The translations under genes were made by a program, and so were the position numbers. The notes beneath the pieces were generated by a model. It did not search any database, had not been told where the DNA came from, and saw nothing but the letters and a program-made list of their open reading frames with translations. A DNA stretch of 15,899 nucleotides from DAIDAN01 sp049303335. GTDB taxonomy: Archaea > Aenigmatarchaeota > Aenigmatarchaeia > Aenigmatarchaeales > DAIDAN01. The DNA lies in contig JBAQNA010000012.1 of NCBI GenBank assembly GCA_049303335.1, forward strand, positions 1-15,899. Direction: 5' to 3'. Of this stretch, positions 1 through 5,751 are shown one piece after another (within the stretch, counting starts at the first letter, position 1; the number at the start of each line of letters is the position of its first letter).

Positions 1-140
1 TGAGATGATTCTCAAGGCGCACATCTATAACTGCCTTGTTGGTTTGACAAAGTTCAGCTGAAAATTATTGGATGATTGATTTGTTGCAGACAAACTTATG
101 TTCAAGCATCATTTATGCGACAAAGCAGTATATGTTTTAT
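1..140. other. Left edge, no supported gene
   Basis: AT-rich sequence downstream of the DUF151 stop codon. A small CAAGGC/GCCTTG stem-loop (14-39) and a TTTGT/ACAAA stem-loop (80-94) are visible but unremarkable. One plus frame is open from base 2 to a stop at 58-60 and could be the tail of an upstream gene, without further support. Confidence 0.3.
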
Positions 141-761
141 TCAGCATATTTTCTTTCCGATCTGTGCGAGCAGCGTCCCGTTGATGTAGATTGTCGCGTT
201 CGCGCGCAGCGCGATTGCTATCGCATCCGAAGGCATCATGTCGAGCGCCAGGACTTTCGAGCCGCTGCGGAGAATCATGTCTGAATAAAAATACCTGCCG
301 TCGTAATAGTTGAACTTCACCGCGTCCGCGGTTATATTGAAACTCTTTAGAATCTGCGCAATCGTATCGTGCGTATTCGGGCGCTCGCCCGTCGCCCCGT
401 CAATTCCCTGCAATATTGATTGCGCCCTTTCCGGCGAGGTTGTGGCTGCGATGGCAGTGCAGTTGTTCCCGATGATTATCGTGTCGCCCGAAACTTGCAG
501 GACGCTCGCCTCGACAAAGCCGTCCGCTGAAAAATATTGCAGCGTTGCGGAAGCCGCGAAAATAAGAACTGCGGAAATTGCGAGCGCAATGAAAATTATT
601 TTTGTTCTGCCGTTCCCCGAGCGAACGCCGCGGTTTTTCGCAGGCTTGTGCACGAAAGCGGAGCTTTCGGCACGCACGAAATTCCGTGAATTTCGGCGGA
701 GCCAGAACCTTCGGTTCTGCGCATGTCGAAAACTTCGTTTTCGTACATATTTGTATGGCAT
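141..761 (-). CDS. Membrane-anchored DUF151 (bifunctional nuclease family) protein
   Basis: Predicted 206 aa. An arginine-rich N-terminal tail (residues 1-52) is followed by one membrane helix (about 53-73) and a DUF151/BFN domain (about 80-200). The family signature is clear: RPNTHD near 128-133 and PSDAIAIALR at 177-186, followed by an IYINGTLL strand. DUF151 proteins have been described as bifunctional nucleases, but their role in archaea is unknown. I place the start at the ATG at 761 because a TATA-like box (781-790) lies about 25 nt upstream, as for the other leaderless genes here; the frame stays open to a GTG at 800. A GTG at 653, just before the helix, is an alternative start. The basic tail suggests N-in topology, which would put the DUF151 domain outside the cell; this is inference. 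The tail is encoded by an array of four mini-hairpins. Confidence 0.8.
   Translation of the reverse strand: MPYKYVRKRSFRHAQNRRFWLRRNSRNFVRAESSAFVHKPAKNRGVRSGNGRTKIIFIALAISAVLIFAASATLQYFSADGFVEASVLQVSGDTIIIGNNCTAIAATTSPERAQSILQGIDGATGERPNTHDTIAQILKSFNITADAVKFNYYDGRYFYSDMILRSGSKVLALDMMPSDAIAIALRANATIYINGTLLAQIGKKIC
653..748. repeat. Array of four regularly spaced mini-hairpins
   Basis: Four perfect inverted repeats follow one another: 653-669 (CGAAAGC, loop GGA, GCTTTCG), 677-695 (8-bp stem CGAAATTC, loop CGT), 703-719 (CAGAACC, loop TTC, GGTTCTG) and 727-743 (CGAAAAC, loop TTC, GTTTTCG). Each loop is 3 nt and each spacer is exactly 7 nt. The last stem can be extended by ATGT 723-726 pairing with ACAT 745-748 around a one-base bulge. 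Stem sequences differ between units, so the conserved property is structure rather than sequence. The array lies in the 5' end of the DUF151 reading frame and gives a loose 8-9 residue repeat in the protein (Phe at residues 11, 19, 28, 36). Confidence 0.85.
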
Positions 762-780
762 AAGAGTTATTTGCAGATGT

Positions 781-790
781 GAAATATAAG
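781..790 (-). promoter_or_regulatory. TATA box of the DUF151 gene
   Basis: The minus strand reads CTTATATTTC, centred about 25 nt before the ATG at 761, which implies a leaderless or nearly leaderless transcript. The same core occurs upstream of the pilin gene at 8224-8233. Confidence 0.55.
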
Positions 791-878
791 CATACCGCAC
801 GATTGTAGCTGTTCTATGCCATTCCGGCTATTCTTGAAAAAAACGTTCTAAAAATACAGAAAAAAATTCGCAGGCGCA

Positions 879-1925
879 TCAGATGTTTGTTGCGCCCGGT
901 GTTGGCGTCATGCTTGACAGCCAGCTTCCGCTGCCGTCGGGCAGCCTTCCTATTGACCTTCCTGCAGAGCTTGCCGCGTACGTGTGGCTGTCCGCTGTGT
1001 TTCCGCTGTTGTCCTTAAGCACAATGCTGTCGCCGCTGTTGGTCAGGCTCGTCCACGAGCCGCTCCAACCTTTGCTGCCGCCTGCCGTGTCAGTGTTGTT
1101 TCCTGCGACAAAATAGGCAAAGCCTTTTGCAGGGATTGAAACGCCGCTTATTATCAATATATCGCTCCCGCTGACAATCTGCCAGCTTGCAAGGGATACG
1201 TTCGTATCTCCGGAATTGTAAAGTTCTATATATTCGTCTTTCGTGTTGGTTGTGTTGCCGTCCTTGTTGTAATCCTGCTGCGTTCCGCTCGGGTTTGGAA
1301 GGAATTCATTTATTGTAATATTGCCTTGCTGGCTTGCCTGATTGGTTTGCGCTTCCGGCGCCGCATTCAGTATCTTCTCGCTCATGTTCTTCATCAGCGA
1401 TATTGTCTCGTTCATTTCTTTCTCAAGGCGGAGCATTCCCGACTGCAATTCCTCCTCGGAAGCCGTTCCCGACTTGTCCTGCGAAGTCCATCCGTTTTCC
1501 TTTGTTATGCGCAGATAGCCGTCCAGATTTCTGTAAGTCTCGGCAATCTTCTGGCTGCTGTGGTTTATCACAAGGCTTTCCGACGGCGCAGATAATTCCC
1601 ACGCCTGCTCCGAGCTGCTCTGCACGGCAGATACTTTCTTTCCGGCTTTCAAAAGCACTTCCTCAAACTTCTCCGGAGAAATGAGAATCGAGTATTCGCC
1701 GTACGGCGTCCTGTAAGAATATTTTATTCCCTCGTCGCTGACTGTTTTTGAAATAAGCGACGGTATCGTGCTTGATGTGTTTGCCGCGAATTCGGGCGTG
1801 CTGTTCAGGACCGCTGCCAGCCCGTACTTGTAGTCGTCCGCCACCGTAACCGAAGATGCCGCAAAAGGTATGGCTATCATCCCCGCAAGCACCGAAATGA
1901 TAACGCTTATGTCTCCGATATTCAT
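879..1925 (-). CDS. Exported lamin-tail-domain (LTD) protein
   Basis: Predicted 348 aa from the ATG at 1925; the frame can also start at a TTG at 1940. Residues 6-28 form a hydrophobic segment typical of a signal peptide or membrane anchor, so the protein should be extracellular. Residues 30-200 are a poorly conserved helical region, rich in Ser and Glu in its latter half, with several N-glycosylation-type NxT/S sites. Residues 202-345 are a lamin tail domain: ITINEFLPNP opening, DEYIELYN core, GDSIVLKD, then SIGRLPDGSG near the end. Prokaryotic LTDs occur on secreted proteins with adhesive roles or alongside secreted nucleases. No catalytic domain is visible, so a surface-binding role is the simplest guess. 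The domain assignment is sound; the biological role is unknown. Confidence 0.85.
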   Translation of the reverse strand: MNIGDISVIISVLAGMIAIPFAASSVTVADDYKYGLAAVLNSTPEFAANTSSTIPSLISKTVSDEGIKYSYRTPYGEYSILISPEKFEEVLLKAGKKVSAVQSSSEQAWELSAPSESLVINHSSQKIAETYRNLDGYLRITKENGWTSQDKSGTASEEELQSGMLRLEKEMNETISLMKNMSEKILNAAPEAQTNQASQQGNITINEFLPNPSGTQQDYNKDGNTTNTKDEYIELYNSGDTNVSLASWQIVSGSDILIISGVSIPAKGFAYFVAGNNTDTAGGSKGWSGSWTSLTNSGDSIVLKDNSGNTADSHTYAASSAGRSIGRLPDGSGSWLSSMTPTPGATNI

Positions 1926-1970
1926 AATAAGCACCAACAAAACCTATTTTTCTAAATAAAGACATAAACC

Positions 1971-1980
1971 CATATATAAA
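1971..1980 (-). promoter_or_regulatory. TATA box of the lamin-tail-domain gene
   Basis: The minus strand reads TTTATATATG. Initiation about 26 nt downstream would fall near 1950, leaving a leader of about 10 nt to the TTG or 25 nt to the ATG. A weak GGTG lies 7 nt before the ATG. Confidence 0.55.
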
Positions 1981-2094
1981 GGTTTGTTTTATCTTCCAAG
2001 AAATATATGTTGCTAAGGATATGTTACGCAGAATAAACGGCGCGGCTGCATATTTTTATGATGATAATCAATGGTGCCCCCGCCGAGATTCGAA

Positions 2095-2162
2095 TTGCCG
2101 GACCTTTTCTTTTTTAGCCTTTCTTTTGGTTGAGCTTTTCTTTCTTCAGAAAGAAAAGGCCT
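2095..2162 (-). other. tRNA intron 2 (T-arm position 53/54, 68 nt)
   Basis: The intron separates T-stem CCGAG from T-loop TTCGAAT. The bulge-helix-bulge has outer helix TGA/TCG (one G-U), central helix CCCG/CGGC with a C-C mismatch at one end, bulges AG|A and AA|T, and a 9-bp inner helix GGCCTTTTC/GAAAAGGTC. A competing perfect 10-bp hairpin, CTTTTCTTTC-TGAA-GAAAGAAAAG, lies inside the intron and uses the same 5' pyrimidine tract. Confidence 0.7.
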
Positions 2163-2199
2163 CTCGGGTCATCAGTTTAGGAAACTGACGCACTATCCA

Positions 2200-2217
2200 T
2201 TATAGGAGCTAAGCTCT
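2200..2217 (-). other. tRNA intron 1 (D-loop, 18 nt)
   Basis: The exon-intron fold gives central helix ATAG/CTAT (4 bp), 5' bulge CT|A, inner helix GAGC/GCTC with loop TTA, and 3' bulge AA|T. Cutting between bases 2 and 3 of each bulge yields D-loop AGCTTGGATA, with the intron between positions 17 and 18. The outer helix is almost absent (C-G only), so this is a relaxed bulge-helix-bulge motif. Confidence 0.7.
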
Positions 2218-2260
2218 AGCTATGCTACAGGGGCATGCAACTATAGAATTGTAATAGAAA

Positions 2261-2270
2261 GATATAAATA
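2261..2270 (-). promoter_or_regulatory. TATA box of the tRNA-Arg gene
   Basis: The minus strand reads TATTTATATC, centred about 31 nt upstream of the tRNA 5' end at 2234, directly downstream of the permease stop codon. Confidence 0.6.
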
Positions 2271-2276
2271 AATCAA

Positions 2277-3725
2277 CTATCCCGCTTTCTTTGTTTCTTT
2301 TTTTCCCAGAACGCTTGCGCCGTTATCAATTATTTTTCTCACAAAGTTCGCGCCGCTCACCGCAGCGTCGCTTATCTCGTCAAGGAACTTGTACACTATC
2401 GCTCCCGAGGCGATTATCGCGATGCTGAGAATGACTATACTCCAGTTGAACTGGAAAAGCATCACCACGCTGAACAGCAGCCCGAGGAAAGGCAGCACCG
2501 GGAAAACACCGATGTTTATGGGAACGCGAAAATTCCTTTCAACGGAAGGCTCCTTGTAGCGGAGCCAGATGAGCGAAAGGTTCACGAAGGAGAAAATCAG
2601 GAACGCGCCGAAGTCCGTGATGCTCGCCACGGTCTTGATGTCGCCTATCAGAACAAACAGCAGCGCGACGAACATAAGCGAAAATATCGCAACCCACGGG
2701 GTCCTTCTTGTCGGATGCAGGGAAGAAAATATTTTCGGCAGCGAGTGCTCCTCCGTCATCCCGTAGAGCATGCGCGAATACGCTATCAGGAAAATAAGCA
2801 CCGTTGACGCGGTCGCAACCAGCGCGAATATCGAGAACGCGCCCGAAAAGTTGGGAATCACGGCACCGGCAACGTCCGCGAGCGGCGCGGATGATTTCGC
2901 GAGATCCTGCCACGGCAAAATTGAAACCGCGGAAATGGACACAAGAACGTAAAGGACTGTTGTTATCAGCACCGAAATTATTATGGCTTTCGGTATTGCC
3001 GTTCTCGGCTTCTTCGCCTCCTCCGAAATGTTCACTATGTCCTCAAACCCGAGGTATGCGAAGAATATGAAAGCAGCCGCGGCCATTATGCCCTCAAATC
3101 CGAACCTCATGTCGAAATAATTCACGGAGCCGATATACGGAATTCCGAGGAAAATTATCAGGAGAAGACCGGCCACTGTGACGGCCACCATCAAAAGATT
3201 GAGCTTCATCGATTCTTTGAGCCCGTAGAAGTTCAGCAACGAGAGAAGAACGATGAGGACTGCCGCGTTCAAAACCATCGGCGTCCCGAAAAGATTCTGG
3301 AAGTATCCGCCGAACCCGAGCGCGACCGTCGCGGCGCTTACCGCGCCCACGAAAATTATGAACCACGAAAGCGAGAATGAGAAAATCTTGCTTGAGAACG
3401 CCCTTCTCGTGTAGACGTACTCAGCGCCGGATTTCGGGTACATTGACGAAAGCTCCGCGTAGCTCAGCCCCGTGAGGGTTGCTATCACCGCGGCTATTAT
3501 ATAGGCGAGCCAAAGGCTGTTTCCCGCCATGCCTGCGGCTTTTCCGATAAGGACATAAATTCCCGCCCCGATCATCACGCCGAGCCCGTAAAGCACGACC
3601 TGAAAAAGCGAGAGCTCGCGCTTGAGGCGGTTGCTGTTTCTTGGGGCTTTTCCGGAAATCCGGTTCGCAATCAGCTTTATGTCGCGCGCAGTATCCTGCT
3701 GCTCTTTCATAGGATCATTTCGCAT
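2277..3725 (-). CDS. APC-superfamily amino acid permease
   Basis: 482 aa with about 12 hydrophobic helices after a basic cytoplasmic N-terminus of about 37 residues. The TM1 signature GVMIGAGIY (49-57) and the TM6-7 region with FFAYLGFEDI followed by EEAKKPRTAIPKAI are typical of the amino acid-polyamine-organocation transporters, close to the cationic amino acid transporter branch. The length matches the family. It would import amino acids across the cytoplasmic membrane by cation symport or exchange; the substrate cannot be read from the sequence. The ATG at 3725 is the first in frame, and an ATG at 3710 is a possible alternative. The gene is divergent from the RCK channel-like gene and probably shares its palindromic TATA element. 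Confidence 0.92.
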   Translation of the reverse strand: MRNDPMKEQQDTARDIKLIANRISGKAPRNSNRLKRELSLFQVVLYGLGVMIGAGIYVLIGKAAGMAGNSLWLAYIIAAVIATLTGLSYAELSSMYPKSGAEYVYTRRAFSSKIFSFSLSWFIIFVGAVSAATVALGFGGYFQNLFGTPMVLNAAVLIVLLSLLNFYGLKESMKLNLLMVAVTVAGLLLIIFLGIPYIGSVNYFDMRFGFEGIMAAAAFIFFAYLGFEDIVNISEEAKKPRTAIPKAIIISVLITTVLYVLVSISAVSILPWQDLAKSSAPLADVAGAVIPNFSGAFSIFALVATASTVLIFLIAYSRMLYGMTEEHSLPKIFSSLHPTRRTPWVAIFSLMFVALLFVLIGDIKTVASITDFGAFLIFSFVNLSLIWLRYKEPSVERNFRVPINIGVFPVLPFLGLLFSVVMLFQFNWSIVILSIAIIASGAIVYKFLDEISDAAVSGANFVRKIIDNGASVLGKKETKKAG

Positions 3726-3761
3726 TGGCCATTAAAATAGATTTTGGACGTTGGCAAAAAG

Positions 3762-3771
3762 TTATTAATAA
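3762..3771. promoter_or_regulatory. Palindromic TATA element between divergent genes
   Basis: TTATTAATAA is a perfect 10-bp palindrome, about 24 nt before the channel-like ATG (3790) and about 41 nt before the permease ATG (3725). It can be read as a TATA box from both strands: leaderless to the right, with a short leader to the left. Confidence 0.45.
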
Positions 3772-3789
3772 GCGCGGCAATCTTTTTTT

Positions 3790-4620
3790 ATGGAGGACAA
3801 AATTCTTGAAACGCCCGAAGGGAGAGCGAGGAGGAGAAGGAAGAACAGCATATTCATGACGCCGAGAAAGATTTTCCTCGTGATACTCGCGGTGGTATTT
3901 GCCGCATCGATATCCGTTCACCTTGCGCACGGCGAGCATTTCTGGGATTCGGTCTACTGGACCGCCTGCGCCATGACCTGGTCGCACTGCGAGACGGATG
4001 TTTTATATACGGACGCCGTCAAATTCATGTCAATAGTCGACGGGATAGCCGCGGAGGGAGTGCTGCTCGTGCTTATATGGACGTTTTCCGAAAGGATGCT
4101 CGGCATTGATTTGGGCGTGATTAGAATGAGGAAAAAAATCGAGGGAATGAAAAACCATTTCATAATCTGCGGCTACGGCCGCGTTGGCGAGAAGGTTTCC
4201 GAAATTCTCGAGCAGAACAGGATAGATTACATTGTGATTGAAAAGAAGAAGGATGTTGTCGACCAATTGAAGGAGAACGGCACTCCAGTGATAGAAGGCG
4301 ACTCCATGAATCCGCGCACGCTCGAGAAGGCGGGAATAGGAAGGGCTCGCGGAATCGTTTCAACGCTCGGCGCGGACTCGGACAACATTTTCCTCGCGCT
4401 CACCGCAAAGGAGCTGAACCCGAACATAATGGTTGCTGCGCGGGCGCACTCTGAAAGCGTTGTGAGCAAACTTCACAAAGCGGGCGCCACGATTGTTGTT
4501 TTGCCGGAGATAGTCGGCGGTCTTGAGCTCGGGCGCGAAATCCTGCAGCTGCAGGAAACGCACAAGAACAAGCTGATAAGCAGGAGCAACCACGTGAAGA
4601 AAGGCGGAAGCGTTTTCTAG
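3790..4620 (+). CDS. Two-TM channel-like protein with RCK/TrkA-N domain
   Basis: 276 aa. Layout: basic tail (1-25), TM1 (27-45), pore-loop-like segment (50-75), TM2 (about 78-98), then an RCK N-domain (122-260). The Rossmann motif GYGRVG (128-133), the acidic E151 after beta-2 and the GD pair (170-171) are intact, so nucleotide or ligand sensing is plausible. The arrangement matches MthK/Kch-type potassium channels, with FWDSVYWT before the pore as in those channels. Where they carry TVGYGD, this protein reads TWSHCETD (63-70), so K+ selectivity is doubtful. No RCK C-terminal subdomain is evident; the protein ends soon after the N-domain. The reading frame is clean on both sides of the filter, so a frameshift is unlikely. 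Safest name: RCK-domain channel-like protein of unknown ion selectivity. Confidence 0.85.
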   Translation: MEDKILETPEGRARRRRKNSIFMTPRKIFLVILAVVFAASISVHLAHGEHFWDSVYWTACAMTWSHCETDVLYTDAVKFMSIVDGIAAEGVLLVLIWTFSERMLGIDLGVIRMRKKIEGMKNHFIICGYGRVGEKVSEILEQNRIDYIVIEKKKDVVDQLKENGTPVIEGDSMNPRTLEKAGIGRARGIVSTLGADSDNIFLALTAKELNPNIMVAARAHSESVVSKLHKAGATIVVLPEIVGGLELGREILQLQETHKNKLISRSNHVKKGGSVF

Positions 4621-4680
4621 AAATATTCGCTAAACGACCATTAATTCAGTAATTTCAGCGAAACGCAGAAAGAGTTTTTG

Positions 4681-5091
4681 CTAAATTCGCATATCTTTAA
4701 CACTTAATTTTGTTTTTTTACCCCATAAATCTTTTCTCATTAATTTAATCGTTTCATAATATTTCTCTTCTGATGGAGATTCAATGAATGATTTTAGACT
4801 TTTTACTACATCATCTGGAGCAAATAATAGTGTTTCGGCATATTCCACTTTCAGAGTTTCTTTAATGTCTTTTACTGTCTGATTTTCTGGCGACCTTTCC
4901 CGAAGAAACTTTATGTTTTTTGGATGGAGATAACACTCCATGAATACCATCGTGCATTTGTATCTCTTCTCTTTTTGCTGTAATTCAGAGAGAAATCGTT
5001 CTTTATTCTTATCAAAGAAAAATTTGACCAAATAAGTAATAATACTACCAAAGATTCCTCCAATAATCGCAACAATGATTATTTCAGACAT
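4681..5091 (-). CDS. Small membrane-anchored protein of unknown function
   Basis: 136 aa. One N-terminal membrane helix (about 4-24) is followed by a basic helical segment and a soluble alpha-helical part. The pattern LLFAPDDVVKSL, then a KLMRKDLWGKKTKL segment near the C-terminus, resembles a widespread family of small anchored hypothetical proteins with no assigned function; that is a recollection of pattern, not a search result. The gene is clearly AT-richer than the channel-like gene beside it, suggesting an accessory or transferred origin. It has its own TATA box (5113-5123). It may share an accessory locus with the nucleotidyltransferase gene upstream, but no known two-gene system is evident. 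Confidence 0.7.
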   Translation of the reverse strand: MSEIIIVAIIGGIFGSIITYLVKFFFDKNKERFLSELQQKEKRYKCTMVFMECYLHPKNIKFLRERSPENQTVKDIKETLKVEYAETLLFAPDDVVKSLKSFIESPSEEKYYETIKLMRKDLWGKKTKLSVKDMRI

Positions 5092-5112
5092 ATAAGCAGG
5101 ATAAGTTCTTTT

Positions 5113-5123
5113 GTTTATAAATC
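5113..5123 (-). promoter_or_regulatory. TATA box of the small membrane protein gene
   Basis: The minus strand reads GATTTATAAAC, centred about 27 nt before the ATG at 5091. It abuts the stop codon of the upstream nucleotidyltransferase gene (TTA on the plus strand at 5124-5126). Confidence 0.55.
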
Positions 5124-5582
5124 TTAACGCGCTTTCAAGTATTCCTGAATCAGGCGGGCTTTATTCTCCCGTTTTGTTTCCGCGTATGCCTGCGATTCCG
5201 CCTCCAATGTGAAGCAGGGAATTTCAGCGCCGTCCAATTTGACATATGTGACTCGGTCTGCCAGAAGCTTGCTGACATAAATATCCTTTTCGTCTCCCGC
5301 GATGAATTGAACCTCCGCGCCGCCAATTCTTGCCTTGACTTCCCATGCGGGCTTGTCGGTGAGCGATTCCAATTCCCTGACGGCGGACGCGGAATAGTCG
5401 GAGAATATGCCGCTTACCTTTTGCAAGTCTTCATATTGGGTGACAATATCCAAATCGCGCGGCTCGGTTTCCATTCCCTGCAGCTTCATGTTTGCGCTGC
5501 CTACCAAAGCCCACTTGATTTGATTGTCATCCAGCCTTTTGCGGATTATTTTTAATGCGTCGCTAAGATTATGGTCTATCAT
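5124..5582 (-). CDS. Nucleotidyltransferase-fold protein
   Basis: 152 aa from the ATG at 5582. The N-terminal helix is followed by the minimal nucleotidyltransferase motif: WALVGSANMKLQG (24-36) containing the GS pair, then PRDLDI (41-46) with the DxD metal-binding acids D43 and D45. The third acidic residue is uncertain: the strand where it is expected reads EVQFIAG (90-96). This is the fold of AbiEii/MNT-type and related small nucleotidyltransferases, which transfer NMPs to proteins, tRNA or small molecules; the substrate here is unknown. I prefer the ATG at 5582 because a TATA box (5604-5611) lies 25 nt upstream. Longer forms from the ATG at 5603 or TTG at 5627 would run into the inverted-repeat element. 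No adjacent HEPN partner was recognised. Confidence 0.75.
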   Translation of the reverse strand: MIDHNLSDALKIIRKRLDDNQIKWALVGSANMKLQGMETEPRDLDIVTQYEDLQKVSGIFSDYSASAVRELESLTDKPAWEVKARIGGAEVQFIAGDEKDIYVSKLLADRVTYVKLDGAEIPCFTLEAESQAYAETKRENKARLIQEYLKAR

Positions 5583-5603
5583 ACAATCGGGATATTTTTT
5601 CAT

Positions 5604-5611
5604 GTTTAAAT
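5604..5611 (-). promoter_or_regulatory. TATA-like box of the nucleotidyltransferase gene
   Basis: The minus strand reads ATTTAAAC, centred about 25 nt before the ATG at 5582. This spacing decides the start choice. Confidence 0.45.
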
Positions 5612-5617
5612 GCGCGC

Positions 5618-5715
5618 TTCGTGGCAACTCTCCTGGACTTCGTCCCCCGATTTCGCTATTTCTTGTTAGTTCGATAAATGGTTGTTAGATGAATTCGGGG
5701 GCTCGCCACTGCGAA
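5618..5715. repeat. Structured inverted-repeat intergenic element
   Basis: The outer arms GTGGC (5621-5625) and GCCAC (5705-5709) can be extended by TTC/GAA around a 3-nt bulge. The inner arms CCCCCGA (5644-5650) and TCGGGGG (5695-5701) enclose a 44-nt loop. The left shoulder holds a small GGAC-TTC-GTCC hairpin (5635-5645) that competes with the inner arm. TTGTTAG occurs twice in the loop. It lies between divergent genes and could be a palindromic repeat element, a miniature mobile element or a structured RNA; which one cannot be decided here. Confidence 0.5.
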
Positions 5716-5722
5716 AAGAAAG

Positions 5723-5731
5723 ATTATATAC
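5723..5731 (+). promoter_or_regulatory. TATA box of the beta-propeller gene
   Basis: ATTATATAC is centred about 25 nt before the ATG at 5752, consistent with a leaderless mRNA. Confidence 0.55.
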
Positions 5732-5751
5732 TATCTAATTATTAGTTAATT

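Larger units (their letters stand above)
2072..2234 (-). tRNA. tRNA-Arg(CCU), two introns, encoded CCA
   Basis: Exons read from 2234 down to 2072. The acceptor strand GCCCCTG pairs with CGGGGGC, followed by discriminator A and an encoded CCA (2074-2072). T8 and A9 are present. The D-stem is GCAT/GTGC. The anticodon arm TCAGT-TTCCTAA-ACTGA (2188-2172) puts anticodon CCT at 2181-2179, and no intron interrupts this arm. The variable loop is TGAC. The T-arm CCGAG-TTCGAAT-CTCGG forms only after removal of 2095-2162. The D-loop is normal (AGCTTGGATA) only after removal of 2200-2217. The spliced molecule has U33, A14, G18G19, a G15-C48 Levitt pair and all stems paired; the acceptor has one G-U. Exon lengths and conserved bases argue against a pseudogene. 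Splice sites are inferred from bulge-helix-bulge folding, not measured. Confidence 0.85.

Noticed and set aside
2..60. Open plus frame ending in a stop at 58-60, possibly the tail of an upstream gene
   Set aside because: Only about 19 codons, with no recognisable motif; it cannot be distinguished from chance.
1..60. Box C/D-like motifs (TGAT near 6, CTGA near 57)
   Set aside because: Internal D' and C' boxes are missing and the C box is imperfect.
653..748. CRISPR array reading of the hairpin array
   Set aside because: Units are only 24-26 nt, stems differ in sequence, spacers are 7 nt and no cas genes are present.
310..789. Long plus-strand open frame opposite the DUF151 gene
   Set aside because: It is a shadow of the minus-strand gene, which has a clear family signature and a promoter.
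2200..2217. Alternative splice giving an 8-nt D-loop (intron shifted by a few bases)
   Set aside because: It would fit the D-stem, but the bulges are then not symmetric and G15 is lost; the 17/18 junction keeps the G15-C48 pair.
2072..2234. Pseudogene reading of the interrupted tRNA
   Set aside because: After removal of both insertions every stem pairs and the conserved bases are present, which would be unlikely for a decayed gene.
5655..5695. Integron attC-like core (GTTAGAT at 5684-5690)
   Set aside because: No matching RYYYAAC partner at suitable spacing and no integrase in the window.
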